This document shows, in pieces, positions 27,187 to 35,946 of a stretch of 48,296 nt of DNA. Under the pieces are notes generated by a model that saw nothing but the letters and a program-made list of their open reading frames with translations, was not told the DNA's origin and did not search any database. A program made the translations under genes and the position numbers. The first letter of the stretch is position 1. Each line of letters opens with the position of its first letter. Source of the stretch: Pollutimonas sp036675955 (GTDB taxonomy: Bacteria; Pseudomonadota; Gammaproteobacteria; Burkholderiales; Burkholderiaceae_B); contig JAKFDW010000401.1 of the NCBI GenBank assembly GCA_036675955.1, positions 1-48,296 of the forward strand. The letters run 5' to 3'.

Positions 27187-28053
27187 ATGCTGAACGCTCA
27201 GGTGGAGACTTTTTTCCACAAGCAAACCGCCACATTCTCATACGTCGTGCATCAGGTGGGCAACGCCTCTTGCGCCATCATTGATTCGGTCCTCGACTAC
27301 GATCCCAAATCGGGCCGCACGGCCACGGCCTGCGCCGACCAGATCATCGCCTACGTATCCAGAAACCAGTTGCGCGTGCAATGGATACTCGAAACACACG
27401 CGCACGCCGATCACATCAGCGCCGCCGCCTATCTGAAAGAACGCCTGGGTGGGCAAACAGCCATCGGCGCGCGCATCGTGCAGGTCCAGAGCGTGTTCCA
27501 GGATATCCTGAACCTTGGCCCCGGTTTCATGGCGGATGCATCCCAGTTCGATCACGTCTTTGAAGACGAAGAAGCTTTCACGATCGGCGACCTGGCGGTC
27601 AAGGCCTTGCACGTACCTGGGCATACGCCGGCCGACATGGCCTATTGCATAGAGGGTGTCGGCGTATTCGTCGGCGACACCCTGTTCATGCCGGATGTGG
27701 GCACTGCCCGCTGCGATTTTCCTGGCGGCGATGCGCACGCGCTCTATGAATCAATACAGCGCATTCTTTCCCTGGGTGACGACACTCTGCTCTACCTGTG
27801 CCATGACTACCCTCCCGAATCCCGTTCCCGCCAGTGTTGCGTATCGGTGAAAGAGCAGCGCGAACATAATATACATGTGCGCGACGGCATCAGTGCGGAC
27901 GAGTTCGTGGCGATGCGGACCGAGCGCGACAAAACGCTGGACATGCCCGTGTTGATCATACCTTCCATACAGATCAATATCCGCGCGGGCCGGTATCCCG
28001 AGCCCGAACGCAACGGGATACGATATCTGAAGACGCCTCTCAACGTCTTGTAA
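27187..28053 (+). CDS. MBL-fold hydrolase, persulfide/sulfur dioxygenase-like (ETHE1/Blh type)
   Basis: A 288-residue metallo-beta-lactamase-fold protein. The metal motif is THAHADHISAA, with further ligands in HVPGHTPADMAY, VGDTLFMPDVGTARCDFPGGDA and LCHDYPP. The MPDVGTARCDFPGGDA segment is characteristic of the ETHE1/Blh branch, whose studied members oxidise glutathione persulfide. Only the first histidine pair, aspartate and downstream histidines needed for one iron are expected there. The ATG at 27187 has a strong site (AGAGGAGT). The function as persulfide dioxygenase is likely but not proven. Confidence 0.86.
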   Translation: MLNAQVETFFHKQTATFSYVVHQVGNASCAIIDSVLDYDPKSGRTATACADQIIAYVSRNQLRVQWILETHAHADHISAAAYLKERLGGQTAIGARIVQVQSVFQDILNLGPGFMADASQFDHVFEDEEAFTIGDLAVKALHVPGHTPADMAYCIEGVGVFVGDTLFMPDVGTARCDFPGGDAHALYESIQRILSLGDDTLLYLCHDYPPESRSRQCCVSVKEQREHNIHVRDGISADEFVAMRTERDKTLDMPVLIIPSIQINIRAGRYPEPERNGIRYLKTPLNVL

Positions 28054-28179
28054 AGGCCATCCACCGCCCCCTAACGGCGGCGACACGCAGGCGAACAGGC
28101 GTGCGCGCTGGCGCGATATCCATATTTCGACCAGAATGCGATCTTCGGCGCAATGGCGTCGCGTATTCCGGGAGAGCTG

Positions 28180-30189
28180 ATGAACTTGGACAAGGCGCTA
28201 TTTGATAGCGGTATGTGGCTGGTACAGGCCTATCTCATTACAGTCGTGCTGTCTGCCGCCACCATCTGGGGCCTTGCAAAGTTCACCGTATGGGGCCGCC
28301 AATTCTGGAGCCTGACGGCCGCGTTTTTTTCGCCGCGGCGAGATTGGCGCCCGCTGGCCACCCTGCTGCTGATACTCTTGCTGACACTGTGTGCGGTGCG
28401 TCTGGACGTGTTGCTTTCCGACTGGAGCAACACCATGTACACCTCATTGCAGCAGCTGGATTCCAGCGGCTTCTGGCGGGCCATGGCGCTGTTCGCCATA
28501 TTGGCCACGGCGCACGTCCTGCGTGTGCTGATCGAATTCTATATACAGCAAGCCTTTACCATACGCTGGCGCGTATGGCTGAACGAAGAGTTGCTGAGCC
28601 GATGGCTGGCGCGGCAAACCTATTATCGCACCCAGTACCTGGACACACCCATCGACAACCCCGACCAGCGTATCCAGCAGGATGTCGCCACCTTTGTGGA
28701 AATGTCGCTCGCCTTGTCCATGGGGGTGATCAATGCGCTGGTTTCCACCTTTGCCTTTACCGCGATCCTGTGGACCTTGTCGGGGCCGCTTTCCGCCATG
28801 GGCGTGGAAGTGCCGCGCGGCATGGTGTTCCTGGTATTCGCCTATGTCATTATCGCAACCGTTTTCGCAGTCAAGATCGGTCGTCCGCTGATCATGCTGA
28901 ACTTCTTGAACGAGCGCTTCAACGCCGACTACCGGTATGCGCTGGTGCGGCTGCGCGAATACTCCGAGAGCATCGCTTTTTATGCCGGTGAGAAAGTGGA
29001 AGGCGCATTGCTGCGCAGCCGTTTCGCACACATTATTGGCAATGCCTGGGCTATTGTGTATCGGTCCATCAAGTTCCAGGGCTTCAACTTGTCGGTAAGC
29101 CAGGCGGCTGTCGTTTTTCCCTTCATCATCCAGGCGCAGCGCTTTTTTTCCAAGCAGATCAGCCTGGGCGACTTGATGCAGACTGCGCAAGCGTTCGGGC
29201 GCCTGCAGGACAACCTGTCGTTCTTTCGCACCGCTTACGACAGCTTTGCAACCTACCGCGCCACGCTGGATCGCTTGAACGGCTTTACCAAGGCCATTGT
29301 CGAATCCCACGAATTACCCGAACCCACTATCCATGCGCAAGGGCCGCGCCTGGCCGTGGAACAGCTCACTATCAACACCCCCGCCGGCGCATTGCTGATC
29401 GACCGCCTCGACCTGGAAACCTTGCCGGGCGCGCCGCTGCTGATACAGGGCCCTTCGGGGTCGGGCAAGACAACGCTGTTGCGCGCCATTGCAGGACTAT
29501 GGCCATATTGCGACGGCACCATTATCCGTCCGGCGGACCAAGTGCTGTTCCTGTCGCAGAAACCGTACCTGCCCTTGGGCAGCCTGCGCGACGCCTTGTA
29601 CTATCCAAACCAACTGCCCAGCCTTGAAACCGGCGCACGCTCAGACATACATCAGCAACAGAACGCGGCCATGGCCAGTACGCACGGAGCGCCCAGCGAT
29701 CTTGATGCATTGGCGATAGCCCGCAGCAGCGAGTTGGGAGCCGAACCGGAAACCAGTTCCCTTGCGATGCATGAGCACGCATCAAGCACCTCGCAGGCTG
29801 CGGATGAAGCCGCGTCCTCCGGCACTCCCGCAGGCATTGGCGGCCACGCAGGGGCGGAGGAAGTTCTTCGCCTGGTACAGCTTGGGCATCTTGCGGACAG
29901 GCTGGACCAGGTCGCCGACTGGGGCCGCATCCTGTCGCTGGGCGAGCAGCAGCGCCTGGCTTTCGGCCGCCTGCTGCTGGCCGTACCGGTGGCGGCCTTT
30001 CTCGACGAAGCAACTTCAGCCATGGACGAAGGCCTGGAAGACGCCATGTACCGCCTGGTTCGCGAACAATTGCCGCACACCCGCCTGGTAAGCGTGGGCC
30101 ATCGCAGCACGCTGTCAAAACACCATGCCTGCCAACTGGTCCTGAAAGGCAAAGGCAGCGGAGCATGGGAGCTGGCCAGCATATCGTGA
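28180..30189 (+). CDS. SbmA/BacA-YddA type ABC transporter (fused permease-ATPase) with an internal insert
   Basis: A 669-residue fused ABC protein. The N-terminal six-helix domain is of the SbmA/BacA type (RWRVWLNEELLSRWLARQTYYR; NPDQRIQQDVATF). The ATPase domain has Walker A GPSGSGKTTLL, signature LSLGEQQRLAFGR and Walker B AAFLDEATSAMDE. Relatives export or import peptides, vitamins or unknown ligands. Between the Q-loop region (YYPNQLPS) and the signature, about 76 residues (482-557) rich in Ala, Ser, Glu and Gly replace the usual short linker. I start at the ATG at 28180 with GGGAGAG upstream. The gene stands alone. Confidence 0.88.
   Translation: MNLDKALFDSGMWLVQAYLITVVLSAATIWGLAKFTVWGRQFWSLTAAFFSPRRDWRPLATLLLILLLTLCAVRLDVLLSDWSNTMYTSLQQLDSSGFWRAMALFAILATAHVLRVLIEFYIQQAFTIRWRVWLNEELLSRWLARQTYYRTQYLDTPIDNPDQRIQQDVATFVEMSLALSMGVINALVSTFAFTAILWTLSGPLSAMGVEVPRGMVFLVFAYVIIATVFAVKIGRPLIMLNFLNERFNADYRYALVRLREYSESIAFYAGEKVEGALLRSRFAHIIGNAWAIVYRSIKFQGFNLSVSQAAVVFPFIIQAQRFFSKQISLGDLMQTAQAFGRLQDNLSFFRTAYDSFATYRATLDRLNGFTKAIVESHELPEPTIHAQGPRLAVEQLTINTPAGALLIDRLDLETLPGAPLLIQGPSGSGKTTLLRAIAGLWPYCDGTIIRPADQVLFLSQKPYLPLGSLRDALYYPNQLPSLETGARSDIHQQQNAAMASTHGAPSDLDALAIARSSELGAEPETSSLAMHEHASSTSQAADEAASSGTPAGIGGHAGAEEVLRLVQLGHLADRLDQVADWGRILSLGEQQRLAFGRLLLAVPVAAFLDEATSAMDEGLEDAMYRLVREQLPHTRLVSVGHRSTLSKHHACQLVLKGKGSGAWELASIS
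29623..29850 (+). other. Low-complexity in-frame insert in the ABC ATPase domain
   Basis: This segment encodes residues 482-557 of the preceding ABC transporter: polar and alanine-rich, with His and Gln runs and no recognisable fold. It lies in the helical subdomain before the signature motif, where close relatives, as I remember them, have about ten residues. Confidence 0.6.
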
Positions 30190-30197
30190 CAAGGCAT

Positions 30198-30231
30198 GAA
30201 GCCCGGACCTGCTACGATAGCGCCGGGCTTC
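30198..30231 (+). terminator. Terminator-like hairpin after the ABC transporter gene
   Basis: GAAGCCCGG (30198-30206) pairs with CCGGGCTTC (30223-30231) across a 16-base loop, nine bases after the stop. A short T-containing stretch follows, not a clean U-run. Confidence 0.5.
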
Positions 30232-30311
30232 GCGTCTTTGACGCCATCCGGCCTGCGGCCGCGCTGCCGTTACACTAACCTCATCTTTTTTCGAGCACCT
30301 GACTCCGCGAC

Positions 30312-30692
30312 ATGAACTACTTAGCTATCAAACACCTGCACATGACGGCAGCCGGCCTGAGCATCCTTCTTTTCATCATCCGGGCTTATTGGTCGGTAAC
30401 GGGGTCCGCCATGCTCCAACGCCGCGCTGTCAAGATCGTGCCGCACATTGTCGACACAGTCCTCCTGGCCTGTGCCGTGGCCTTGTCCATCATGCTGGGC
30501 GCTGCCGGAATGCAGCCGTGGGTGTTGACGAAGATTGTGCTGCTCGTGGCCTACATCGGCGTGGGAACCATTGCCATCAAGCGTGGCAAGACCGCCAAAA
30601 GCCGCGGCATTGCGGCACTAATCGCGATTGCCATTTTTGCTTATATCGTCGGCGTGGCAATCAATCACAATCCAGCTTCGTGGTTCGCCTGA
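30312..30692 (+). CDS. SirB2 family membrane protein
   Basis: A 126-residue integral membrane protein with four likely helices, matching SirB2 in size and in HLHMTAAGLSILLFIIRAYW and RAVKIVPHIVDTVLL. The family is named after a Salmonella locus affecting invasion gene expression, but its molecular role is not known. It ends just before a 15-base tandem repeat and is convergent with the YeiH-family gene. Confidence 0.88.
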   Translation: MNYLAIKHLHMTAAGLSILLFIIRAYWSVTGSAMLQRRAVKIVPHIVDTVLLACAVALSIMLGAAGMQPWVLTKIVLLVAYIGVGTIAIKRGKTAKSRGIAALIAIAIFAYIVGVAINHNPASWFA

Positions 30693-30705
30693 TCGAGCGC
30701 AGCCT

Positions 30706-30765
30706 GACCGGGTCGCGACAGACCGGGTCGCGATAGACCGGGTCGCGATAGGCCGGGTCTCGCAA
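30706..30765. repeat. Four-unit 15-base tandem repeat
   Basis: Units GACCGGGTCGCGACA, GACCGGGTCGCGATA (twice) and GGCCGGGTCTCGCAA follow without gaps. Units 1-3 differ at one position; the fourth is diverged. Each of the first three holds the palindrome TCGCGA. The repeat fills the space between the convergent sirB2 and yeiH-like genes. Confidence 0.9.
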
Positions 30766-30780
30766 AGACCCCGGGGCCGG

Positions 30781-31857
30781 CTACCAGCCCCCCGCGAAGT
30801 GCTGCACGACCAGGCTGCTGACACATACCGCCAGCCACACGCCCAGCCCGAGCAAAACCGGCCGCAAACCGGCCGTTGCCATGCGGCGCAGGTCTGACGA
30901 CAGGCCAATTGCAGCAAGCGCCACCACAATCAGAAACTGTGCTACCAGTTGCAGAGGGGCCGTCCACGCGTCGGGGATGTAACCCATTGAACGTATCGCC
31001 GACGCCACCAGAAACCACAAGATGAACCAGGGGAAGATGCGTGCCAGGCTGAAACTGCCGACACCCTGCTTCTTGTGGTGCCATGCCTGAATAGCGACCA
31101 GAATCAGGCAGATTGGAATAATAAGGGTGGCGCGGGTGAGCTTGACGATGGTGGCGTAGTCGCCCGCCGACTCGCTATAGCTGTAGCCCGCGGCCACGAC
31201 CGAAGAGGTATCGTTGATTGCCGTGCCCGCCCACATGCCGAAACCCTGGTCGGACATGCCCAGCCAATGGCCCATGAGCGGAAACGCAATAACGGCCACA
31301 ATATTGAAGATGAATATCGTCGAAATAGCGTAGGCCGTTTCATGCTCTTCCGGCTTGATGATGGGCGTTACCGCGGCAATGGCGGAGCCTCCGCAGATAG
31401 CCGTGCCCACGCCGATAAGCGTTTGCAGCTTGGAGGGAATATCCAGCCACTTGCCCAGCAACCACGCCGAACCGAATGCCACGATTATCGTGATCAGCGT
31501 CACCGACAGCGATTCCAGGCCCGTCCTGGCCACCTGTTGAATGCTCAAGCCGAACCCCAGCGCGACAATCGACCATTGCAACACTTGGCGGGAGGCAAAC
31601 TGCAAACCCGGTTTGAACAAGGGCCCCACGCCGACCGAATTGCGGATTGCTATTCCCAGCAGGATACCGAATACAGGGCCGCCAATAACGGGAAACAACC
31701 GCCCCAGCATCATTGCGAAAATGGCAACAATGACCGCCAGCGCCAATCCGTGGAGCAAGACCGGAGACCGGGGCGCCGAGTGCGACGCCTGGCCGGACGT
31801 CGAAGCGGAACGGGAACCGGCGGCGCGAACGGAATGTGATACCGCAGAAGTAGGCAT
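30781..31857 (-). CDS. YeiH/UPF0324 family putative sulfate exporter
   Basis: A 358-residue membrane protein with about ten helices and the YeiH family core: GVGTAICGGSAIAAVTPIIK and MWAGTAINDTSSVVAAGYSY. The first 30 residues form an unusual Ser/Ala-rich polar tail. The family is annotated as putative sulfate or sulfonate exporters; direct evidence is thin. A divergent LysR gene lies 94 bases away, as with yeiH and yeiE in E. coli. Confidence 0.9.
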   Translation of the reverse strand: MPTSAVSHSVRAAGSRSASTSGQASHSAPRSPVLLHGLALAVIVAIFAMMLGRLFPVIGGPVFGILLGIAIRNSVGVGPLFKPGLQFASRQVLQWSIVALGFGLSIQQVARTGLESLSVTLITIIVAFGSAWLLGKWLDIPSKLQTLIGVGTAICGGSAIAAVTPIIKPEEHETAYAISTIFIFNIVAVIAFPLMGHWLGMSDQGFGMWAGTAINDTSSVVAAGYSYSESAGDYATIVKLTRATLIIPICLILVAIQAWHHKKQGVGSFSLARIFPWFILWFLVASAIRSMGYIPDAWTAPLQLVAQFLIVVALAAIGLSSDLRRMATAGLRPVLLGLGVWLAVCVSSLVVQHFAGGW

Positions 31858-31951
31858 GGATTTTATATATGTTAATTACGTGCAGTTATGTTAAATCCCC
31901 CTAATACATAAATAAATTCATTAAAATTTATAAATAATATAAAATTAACTG
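31858..31951. promoter_or_regulatory. Divergent control region between yeiH-like and LysR genes
   Basis: The 94 bases are strongly AT-rich compared with the genes around them. They contain an imperfect inverted repeat built on ATAAAT/ATTTAT near 31910-31935. This fits the usual T-N11-A type LysR binding region; the exact site is not certain. Confidence 0.4.
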
Positions 31952-32839
31952 ATGATAGGAATCAGCATCCGCCAGCTCGAGGTATTCGTCACGATCGCCG
32001 CCACGGGGAGCGTCGGCGCCGCGGCCCAGCGGCTCTTCGTCACCCAGCCCGCCGTCAGCATGGCATTGGGCGAACTGGAACGGCAATTGAATACCCAGCT
32101 TTTCGATCGCGAACGCGGGCGCCTGCATCTGAGTCCGCGTGGAAAAGAGCTACTGCCCATGGCTCAGGAGGTGATCGAGCGCATCCAGGAAATAATGCGC
32201 CAGACCGGCGACCGTCCAATGGTACTGACCGGCGAGCTTCGGCTGGGTACGAGCAACACCGTGGGCAACTACCTGGTGGGCGCCTTGCTGGGTCCGTTCA
32301 TCGCGCAGTATCCCCAGGTAGCCCTGCAGGTAAGTGTCGAGAACACGGACCGCATCACCGCCGCCCTCCTCGAACACCGCATAGACGTCGCTTGCGTCGA
32401 GGGCCCGGTAAATCACCCGCAACTCGATATCGTTCCCTGGCGCGACGATGCGTTGGTGGTTTGCGCAGCGCCCTCCCATCCCCTGGCCCAGCACAGTGAT
32501 CTGAAGGCACGCCATTTCAAAGATGCCCTATGGATACTGCGCGAACACGGTTCTGCGATGCGGATTCTGGCCGAGCAGGCACTGACTCATTTGCCCCCGG
32601 GGCGCATACTTCTGGAATTGGGCCAGGTCGAAGCAATAAAACAGGCCGTCATTGCCGGATTGGGCATTGCCTGCCTGCCCTACGCTGCCACTGTGGATTC
32701 AGTAGCCGTCGGACGACTCAAAATCCTGGACACGCCGTTTCTAAACCTGCACCGTCGCCTTGCGCTGGTTTTGCACAAATCCCGATACCGTGGCGCGCTG
32801 ATCGACGCCTTCGTGGGTAGCGTCATTTCAAGTCAGTAA
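31952..32839 (+). CDS. LysR family transcriptional regulator (YeiE/CysB-like)
   Basis: A 295-residue LysR protein. The N-terminal helix-turn-helix is seen in RQLEVFVTIAATGSVGAAAQ and LFVTQPAVSMALGELE, and a periplasmic-binding-like effector domain follows from about residue 90. The arrangement divergent from a YeiH-type exporter points to the YeiE branch, linked in enterobacteria to sulfite response. The inducer here is unknown. It precedes the patatin gene by 54 bases on the same strand, probably as a separate unit. Confidence 0.9.
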   Translation: MIGISIRQLEVFVTIAATGSVGAAAQRLFVTQPAVSMALGELERQLNTQLFDRERGRLHLSPRGKELLPMAQEVIERIQEIMRQTGDRPMVLTGELRLGTSNTVGNYLVGALLGPFIAQYPQVALQVSVENTDRITAALLEHRIDVACVEGPVNHPQLDIVPWRDDALVVCAAPSHPLAQHSDLKARHFKDALWILREHGSAMRILAEQALTHLPPGRILLELGQVEAIKQAVIAGLGIACLPYAATVDSVAVGRLKILDTPFLNLHRRLALVLHKSRYRGALIDAFVGSVISSQ

Positions 32840-32893
32840 GAACGAAGATGTTATCGTTACTGCCAGGGTATTTCCAGGCACATATAGGTATTC

Positions 32894-34213
32894 ATGACTC
32901 GAAAACGTCCGACAGCCCCGCTAGGCGGCACCCAGCAAACCGATGCCACGACGCCGCCCGACGCGGCCGCCACGCCCGAACCCGGCGCTCACGCGGTCGA
33001 GGCGCCCGTCAACACCGACCCCACGCTGCCCCCATATGAAACGGTGGCGCTGGTGCTGCAGGGCGGCGGTGCCCTGGGCGCCTACCAGGCCGGCGTTTAC
33101 CAGGGCTTGCATGAAGCCGGCGTTCAGCTTACCTGCCTGGCCGGGATATCGATCGGAGCGCTCAATATCGCCATCATTGCCGGCAATCCGCCCGACAAAC
33201 GCATTGCGCGCCTGACCGAATTCTGGGAAACCATCTGCCAACCGAATTATGGCGTGGCCTTGCACCCTTTTGTCGAACAATCGCTTTTCAATGTGAACGA
33301 TATGGTCCGGCAATCCCTGAGCGCCTGGCATGCCGGCAGCGCCATCATCAACGGCCAGAAGGGTTTCTTTACGCCGCGCTTCCCATCCGCTCCGCAGATC
33401 ATGCCGGGCAAGCCGGAAGCGGCCAGCTACTACGACACCAGCGCGCTGAAGACCACACTGGAAAGGCTGTGCGATTTCGACCGCATCAACTCGGGGGAAC
33501 ACGAAGTATCGGTCGGCGCGGTAAACGTGCGCACCGGCAATTTCGTCTACTTCGAAAACACAAAAATTCGCTTGCGTGCCGAACACTTCATGGCATCGGG
33601 CGCGTTGCCGCCGGCATTTGCGCCCGTTGAAATCGATGGCGAATACTACTGGGACGGAGGACTCGTCTCGAATACGCCCCTGGCCCATGTCCTGGAGTCC
33701 CGTCCGTTGCGCGACACCCTGGCGTTTCAGGTGGATCTATGGAGCGCGCGCGGCAGCGTACCCACCAATATGAGCGAAGTGTCCGACCGCATCAAGGACA
33801 TCCAGTACTCCAGCCGTACACGCCTGATTACCGAGCAGTTGCGCTGGTCTCAATATCTGCGGCACATGCTGCAGCGCATGCTGGAGGACATTCCGCAGGA
33901 AATCCGCGACGACAAGAAGTCGTACTATCAGCTAGTCGAGGATCTGGCTTGCAGTAAACGCTATAACGTCATACATCTGATCTACCGCAACAGGCCTTAC
34001 GAACAGCATTACAAGGATTTTCAGTTCGGCCTGGCGACCATGCGCGAACACTGGGAATGCGGCCAGAAAGACATACTCCTGACACTGCAGGAACCCGATC
34101 GCCTGGCCATGCCTGAAGACGTGTCCGGCTTCGTGACGCACGACGTGCATCGCGAAGAACTCGAACGCAGAATGCATCGGAACACGCGGCGCTCCCGCGG
34201 CCGGAAAAGCTAG
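32894..34213 (+). CDS. Patatin-like phospholipase with DUF3734-type C-terminus
   Basis: A 439-residue lipid hydrolase. After a polar, proline/alanine-rich tail of about 45 residues, the patatin fold begins with the oxyanion loop LVLQGGGALGAYQAGVYQG, then the nucleophile elbow GISIG and the catalytic Asp in DGGLVSNTPL. The C-terminal 180 residues resemble the domain found in many proteobacterial patatins. Substrates are probably phospholipids. Its stop overlaps the stop of the convergent exporter gene within the four bases CTAG. Confidence 0.9.
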   Translation: MTRKRPTAPLGGTQQTDATTPPDAAATPEPGAHAVEAPVNTDPTLPPYETVALVLQGGGALGAYQAGVYQGLHEAGVQLTCLAGISIGALNIAIIAGNPPDKRIARLTEFWETICQPNYGVALHPFVEQSLFNVNDMVRQSLSAWHAGSAIINGQKGFFTPRFPSAPQIMPGKPEAASYYDTSALKTTLERLCDFDRINSGEHEVSVGAVNVRTGNFVYFENTKIRLRAEHFMASGALPPAFAPVEIDGEYYWDGGLVSNTPLAHVLESRPLRDTLAFQVDLWSARGSVPTNMSEVSDRIKDIQYSSRTRLITEQLRWSQYLRHMLQRMLEDIPQEIRDDKKSYYQLVEDLACSKRYNVIHLIYRNRPYEQHYKDFQFGLATMREHWECGQKDILLTLQEPDRLAMPEDVSGFVTHDVHREELERRMHRNTRRSRGRKS

Positions 34214-35139
34214 CTGCGCCGGCCCAATGCCACGGCGCCGGCCAGTACAAAGGCTGTACCGACCAGTTGCAGCGTCGTGATCGGCTCATCCAGTATCCAG
34301 CCTGCCAGGAACAATACCGATACGGGTCCGAGCAGCCCCAATTGCGAGGTCATGGGCGCGCCGATGCGGGCAACCGACCACATGATCATGAACGTGGGCG
34401 CCACGGTATTGGCGATAGCGTGAAGCAGGGACAGCTCGTACACCGGCAAAGGCTGCCTTAGGCCCTGCCAGGAATACACGCTCAGGAAGTGGACCATGCT
34501 TATGATCGCCGAGACCGACATGGCGTATGCCACCAGACGCGTTGCGCCGACCCGCTTGATGAGTTCGCCGGAACTGATGATGTACACCGCATAGGACAAG
34601 GCCGAGCACAGCACGAACACCGACCCCAGCATGACGTTGTCGCCGCTCAGGGACAAGTCCTGCAGGAAAACCAGCACCACACCCAGATAAGCCATGGCCA
34701 AGGCGAACCATTGCTTGCCGGGTATGGGCCGCTTCAAATACAGCGCGGTCAGCAGAAGCACAAAAGTGGGCGACAAAAAGAGAATCAGGCGCTCCAGGCC
34801 GGCGGTAATGTACTGCAGGCCCAGAAAGTCCAGGTAGCTGGACAAGTAATAGCCGATGAAGCCCAGAAACACGATTTGACCACCCTCCTTCGCAGTCAGC
34901 CGCGGCAGTTTGCCCCGGCGCGCCCGGTTCGCCTGGTAATAGGCGACGGCTGCGAAGAACGGCAACGACAGCATCATGCGAAAACCAATGATGGTCAGCG
35001 CATCCACGCCGTAGCGGTAGGTAAGCTTGACAACAATCGCCTTGGCGGAAAAAAGAATTGCGCCGACTCCGGCCAATAAAAACCCCAGCCAGAACTCTTT
35101 CGTCTTTTTTGTGTCGATGCCGGGCGGAAGGGAATTCAT
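34210..35139 (-). CDS. DMT superfamily (EamA) transporter
   Basis: A 309-residue exporter-type membrane protein with ten predicted helices in two EamA repeats: GVGAILFSAKAIVVKLTYRYG starts the first, MLGSVFVLCSALSYAVYIIS the second. Substrates of this group include amino acids and metabolites and cannot be told from sequence. I chose the ATG at 35139, which gives a short charged N-terminus (MNSLPPGIDTKKTKE) before helix 1. It is convergent with the patatin gene and divergent from marR. Confidence 0.88.
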   Translation of the reverse strand: MNSLPPGIDTKKTKEFWLGFLLAGVGAILFSAKAIVVKLTYRYGVDALTIIGFRMMLSLPFFAAVAYYQANRARRGKLPRLTAKEGGQIVFLGFIGYYLSSYLDFLGLQYITAGLERLILFLSPTFVLLLTALYLKRPIPGKQWFALAMAYLGVVLVFLQDLSLSGDNVMLGSVFVLCSALSYAVYIISSGELIKRVGATRLVAYAMSVSAIISMVHFLSVYSWQGLRQPLPVYELSLLHAIANTVAPTFMIMWSVARIGAPMTSQLGLLGPVSVLFLAGWILDEPITTLQLVGTAFVLAGAVALGRRS

Positions 35140-35226
35140 GATGTAGCGAAAAGGAGGAAGGACGCACACGCGAGAATGGCTATTTTGCCTAATCCTTTAC
35201 TGCTTTGCAAAATAATGCATCGACAG

Positions 35227-35244
35227 TAGTTGCCTGGGCAGCTA
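35227..35244. promoter_or_regulatory. MarR-type operator upstream of marR
   Basis: Inverted repeat TAGTTGCCTGGGCAGCTA: arms TAG-TGCC and GGCA-CTA around TG. It lies 20 bases before the marR ATG and shares the TGCC-GGCA core with the operator before the efflux genes, so autoregulation is likely. Confidence 0.7.
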
Positions 35245-35264
35245 TGTCGCGATAGAATTCCTTC

Positions 35265-35819
35265 ATGATCAAGCGCGACAGTTCCATTTCCGCCAAAACA
35301 AGCAAACAAAATCCGTCAGGAGGAAATTCCCGCGGCGGGCAGGGGTTTTACACCTCGGACTCCCTTTCGCTTGAGCAAGGCGGCAACGTCGGCATCCTGA
35401 TCAAACAAGTTCAAACTTCGCTTAACCGCATGATAGATCAGCATGTTTCACCCCTGGGGCTGACCGCCATGCAGTGGCGTCCCCTGGTCATGATCCGGTA
35501 TCGCGATATCAACACGCCAGCCGAACTATCACGGCAAACCCATGTCGACACGGGCGCCATGACACGTACGCTGGACCGGCTGGAAGCCAAGAAATTCCTT
35601 ACCCGCCAACGCTGCCCGGAAGATCGCCGGGTCGTCAAACTGGAGTTGACGGAAACAGGCCAGAAAGTTGCCGACCAAATATTGCCGGCAGTCGCTACAA
35701 CGTTGAATACCCATTTGCAGGGTTTCAGCGACGCCGAGGTTGAAACCCTGATGGACTTGTTGCAACGCATGCTCGCCAATGGCAATCTTGACGATAGCTC
35801 CTGTATTGGGGATAACTAG
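35265..35819 (+). CDS. MarR family transcriptional regulator of the efflux operon
   Basis: A 184-residue MarR protein. After a polar tail of about 40 residues, the dimer helices and winged helix follow: LTAMQWRPLVMIRYR, NTPAELSRQTHVDTGAMTRTLDRLE, and the wing CPEDRRVVKLELTETG. It sits 127 bases before an outer-membrane factor/EmrA/EmrB operon, and matching palindromes occur before both marR and that operon. It should therefore repress the pump until a toxic ligand is bound. The ligand is unknown. Confidence 0.92.
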   Translation: MIKRDSSISAKTSKQNPSGGNSRGGQGFYTSDSLSLEQGGNVGILIKQVQTSLNRMIDQHVSPLGLTAMQWRPLVMIRYRDINTPAELSRQTHVDTGAMTRTLDRLEAKKFLTRQRCPEDRRVVKLELTETGQKVADQILPAVATTLNTHLQGFSDAEVETLMDLLQRMLANGNLDDSSCIGDN

Positions 35820-35860
35820 CACGCGGGGGGTGCTGTTCGCCCCTAATTTTTTTATCATTT

Positions 35861-35876
35861 ATCTGCCTAGGCAGAT
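35861..35876. promoter_or_regulatory. MarR-type operator upstream of the efflux operon
   Basis: Perfect 16-base palindrome ATCTGCCTAGGCAGAT, about 70 bases before the outer-membrane factor gene. The core TGCCTAGGCA matches the operator before marR (TGCCTGGGCA). Confidence 0.75.
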
Positions 35877-35946
35877 GCCAACTAGTCAGACATGTTCAGC
35901 TATTTGTAAGTTAATGTGCGACAGCACCCCATCTCACACGTGAACC

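Noticed and set aside
30706..30765. CRISPR array
   Set aside because: The units are 15 bases and directly adjacent, with no spacers and no cas genes.
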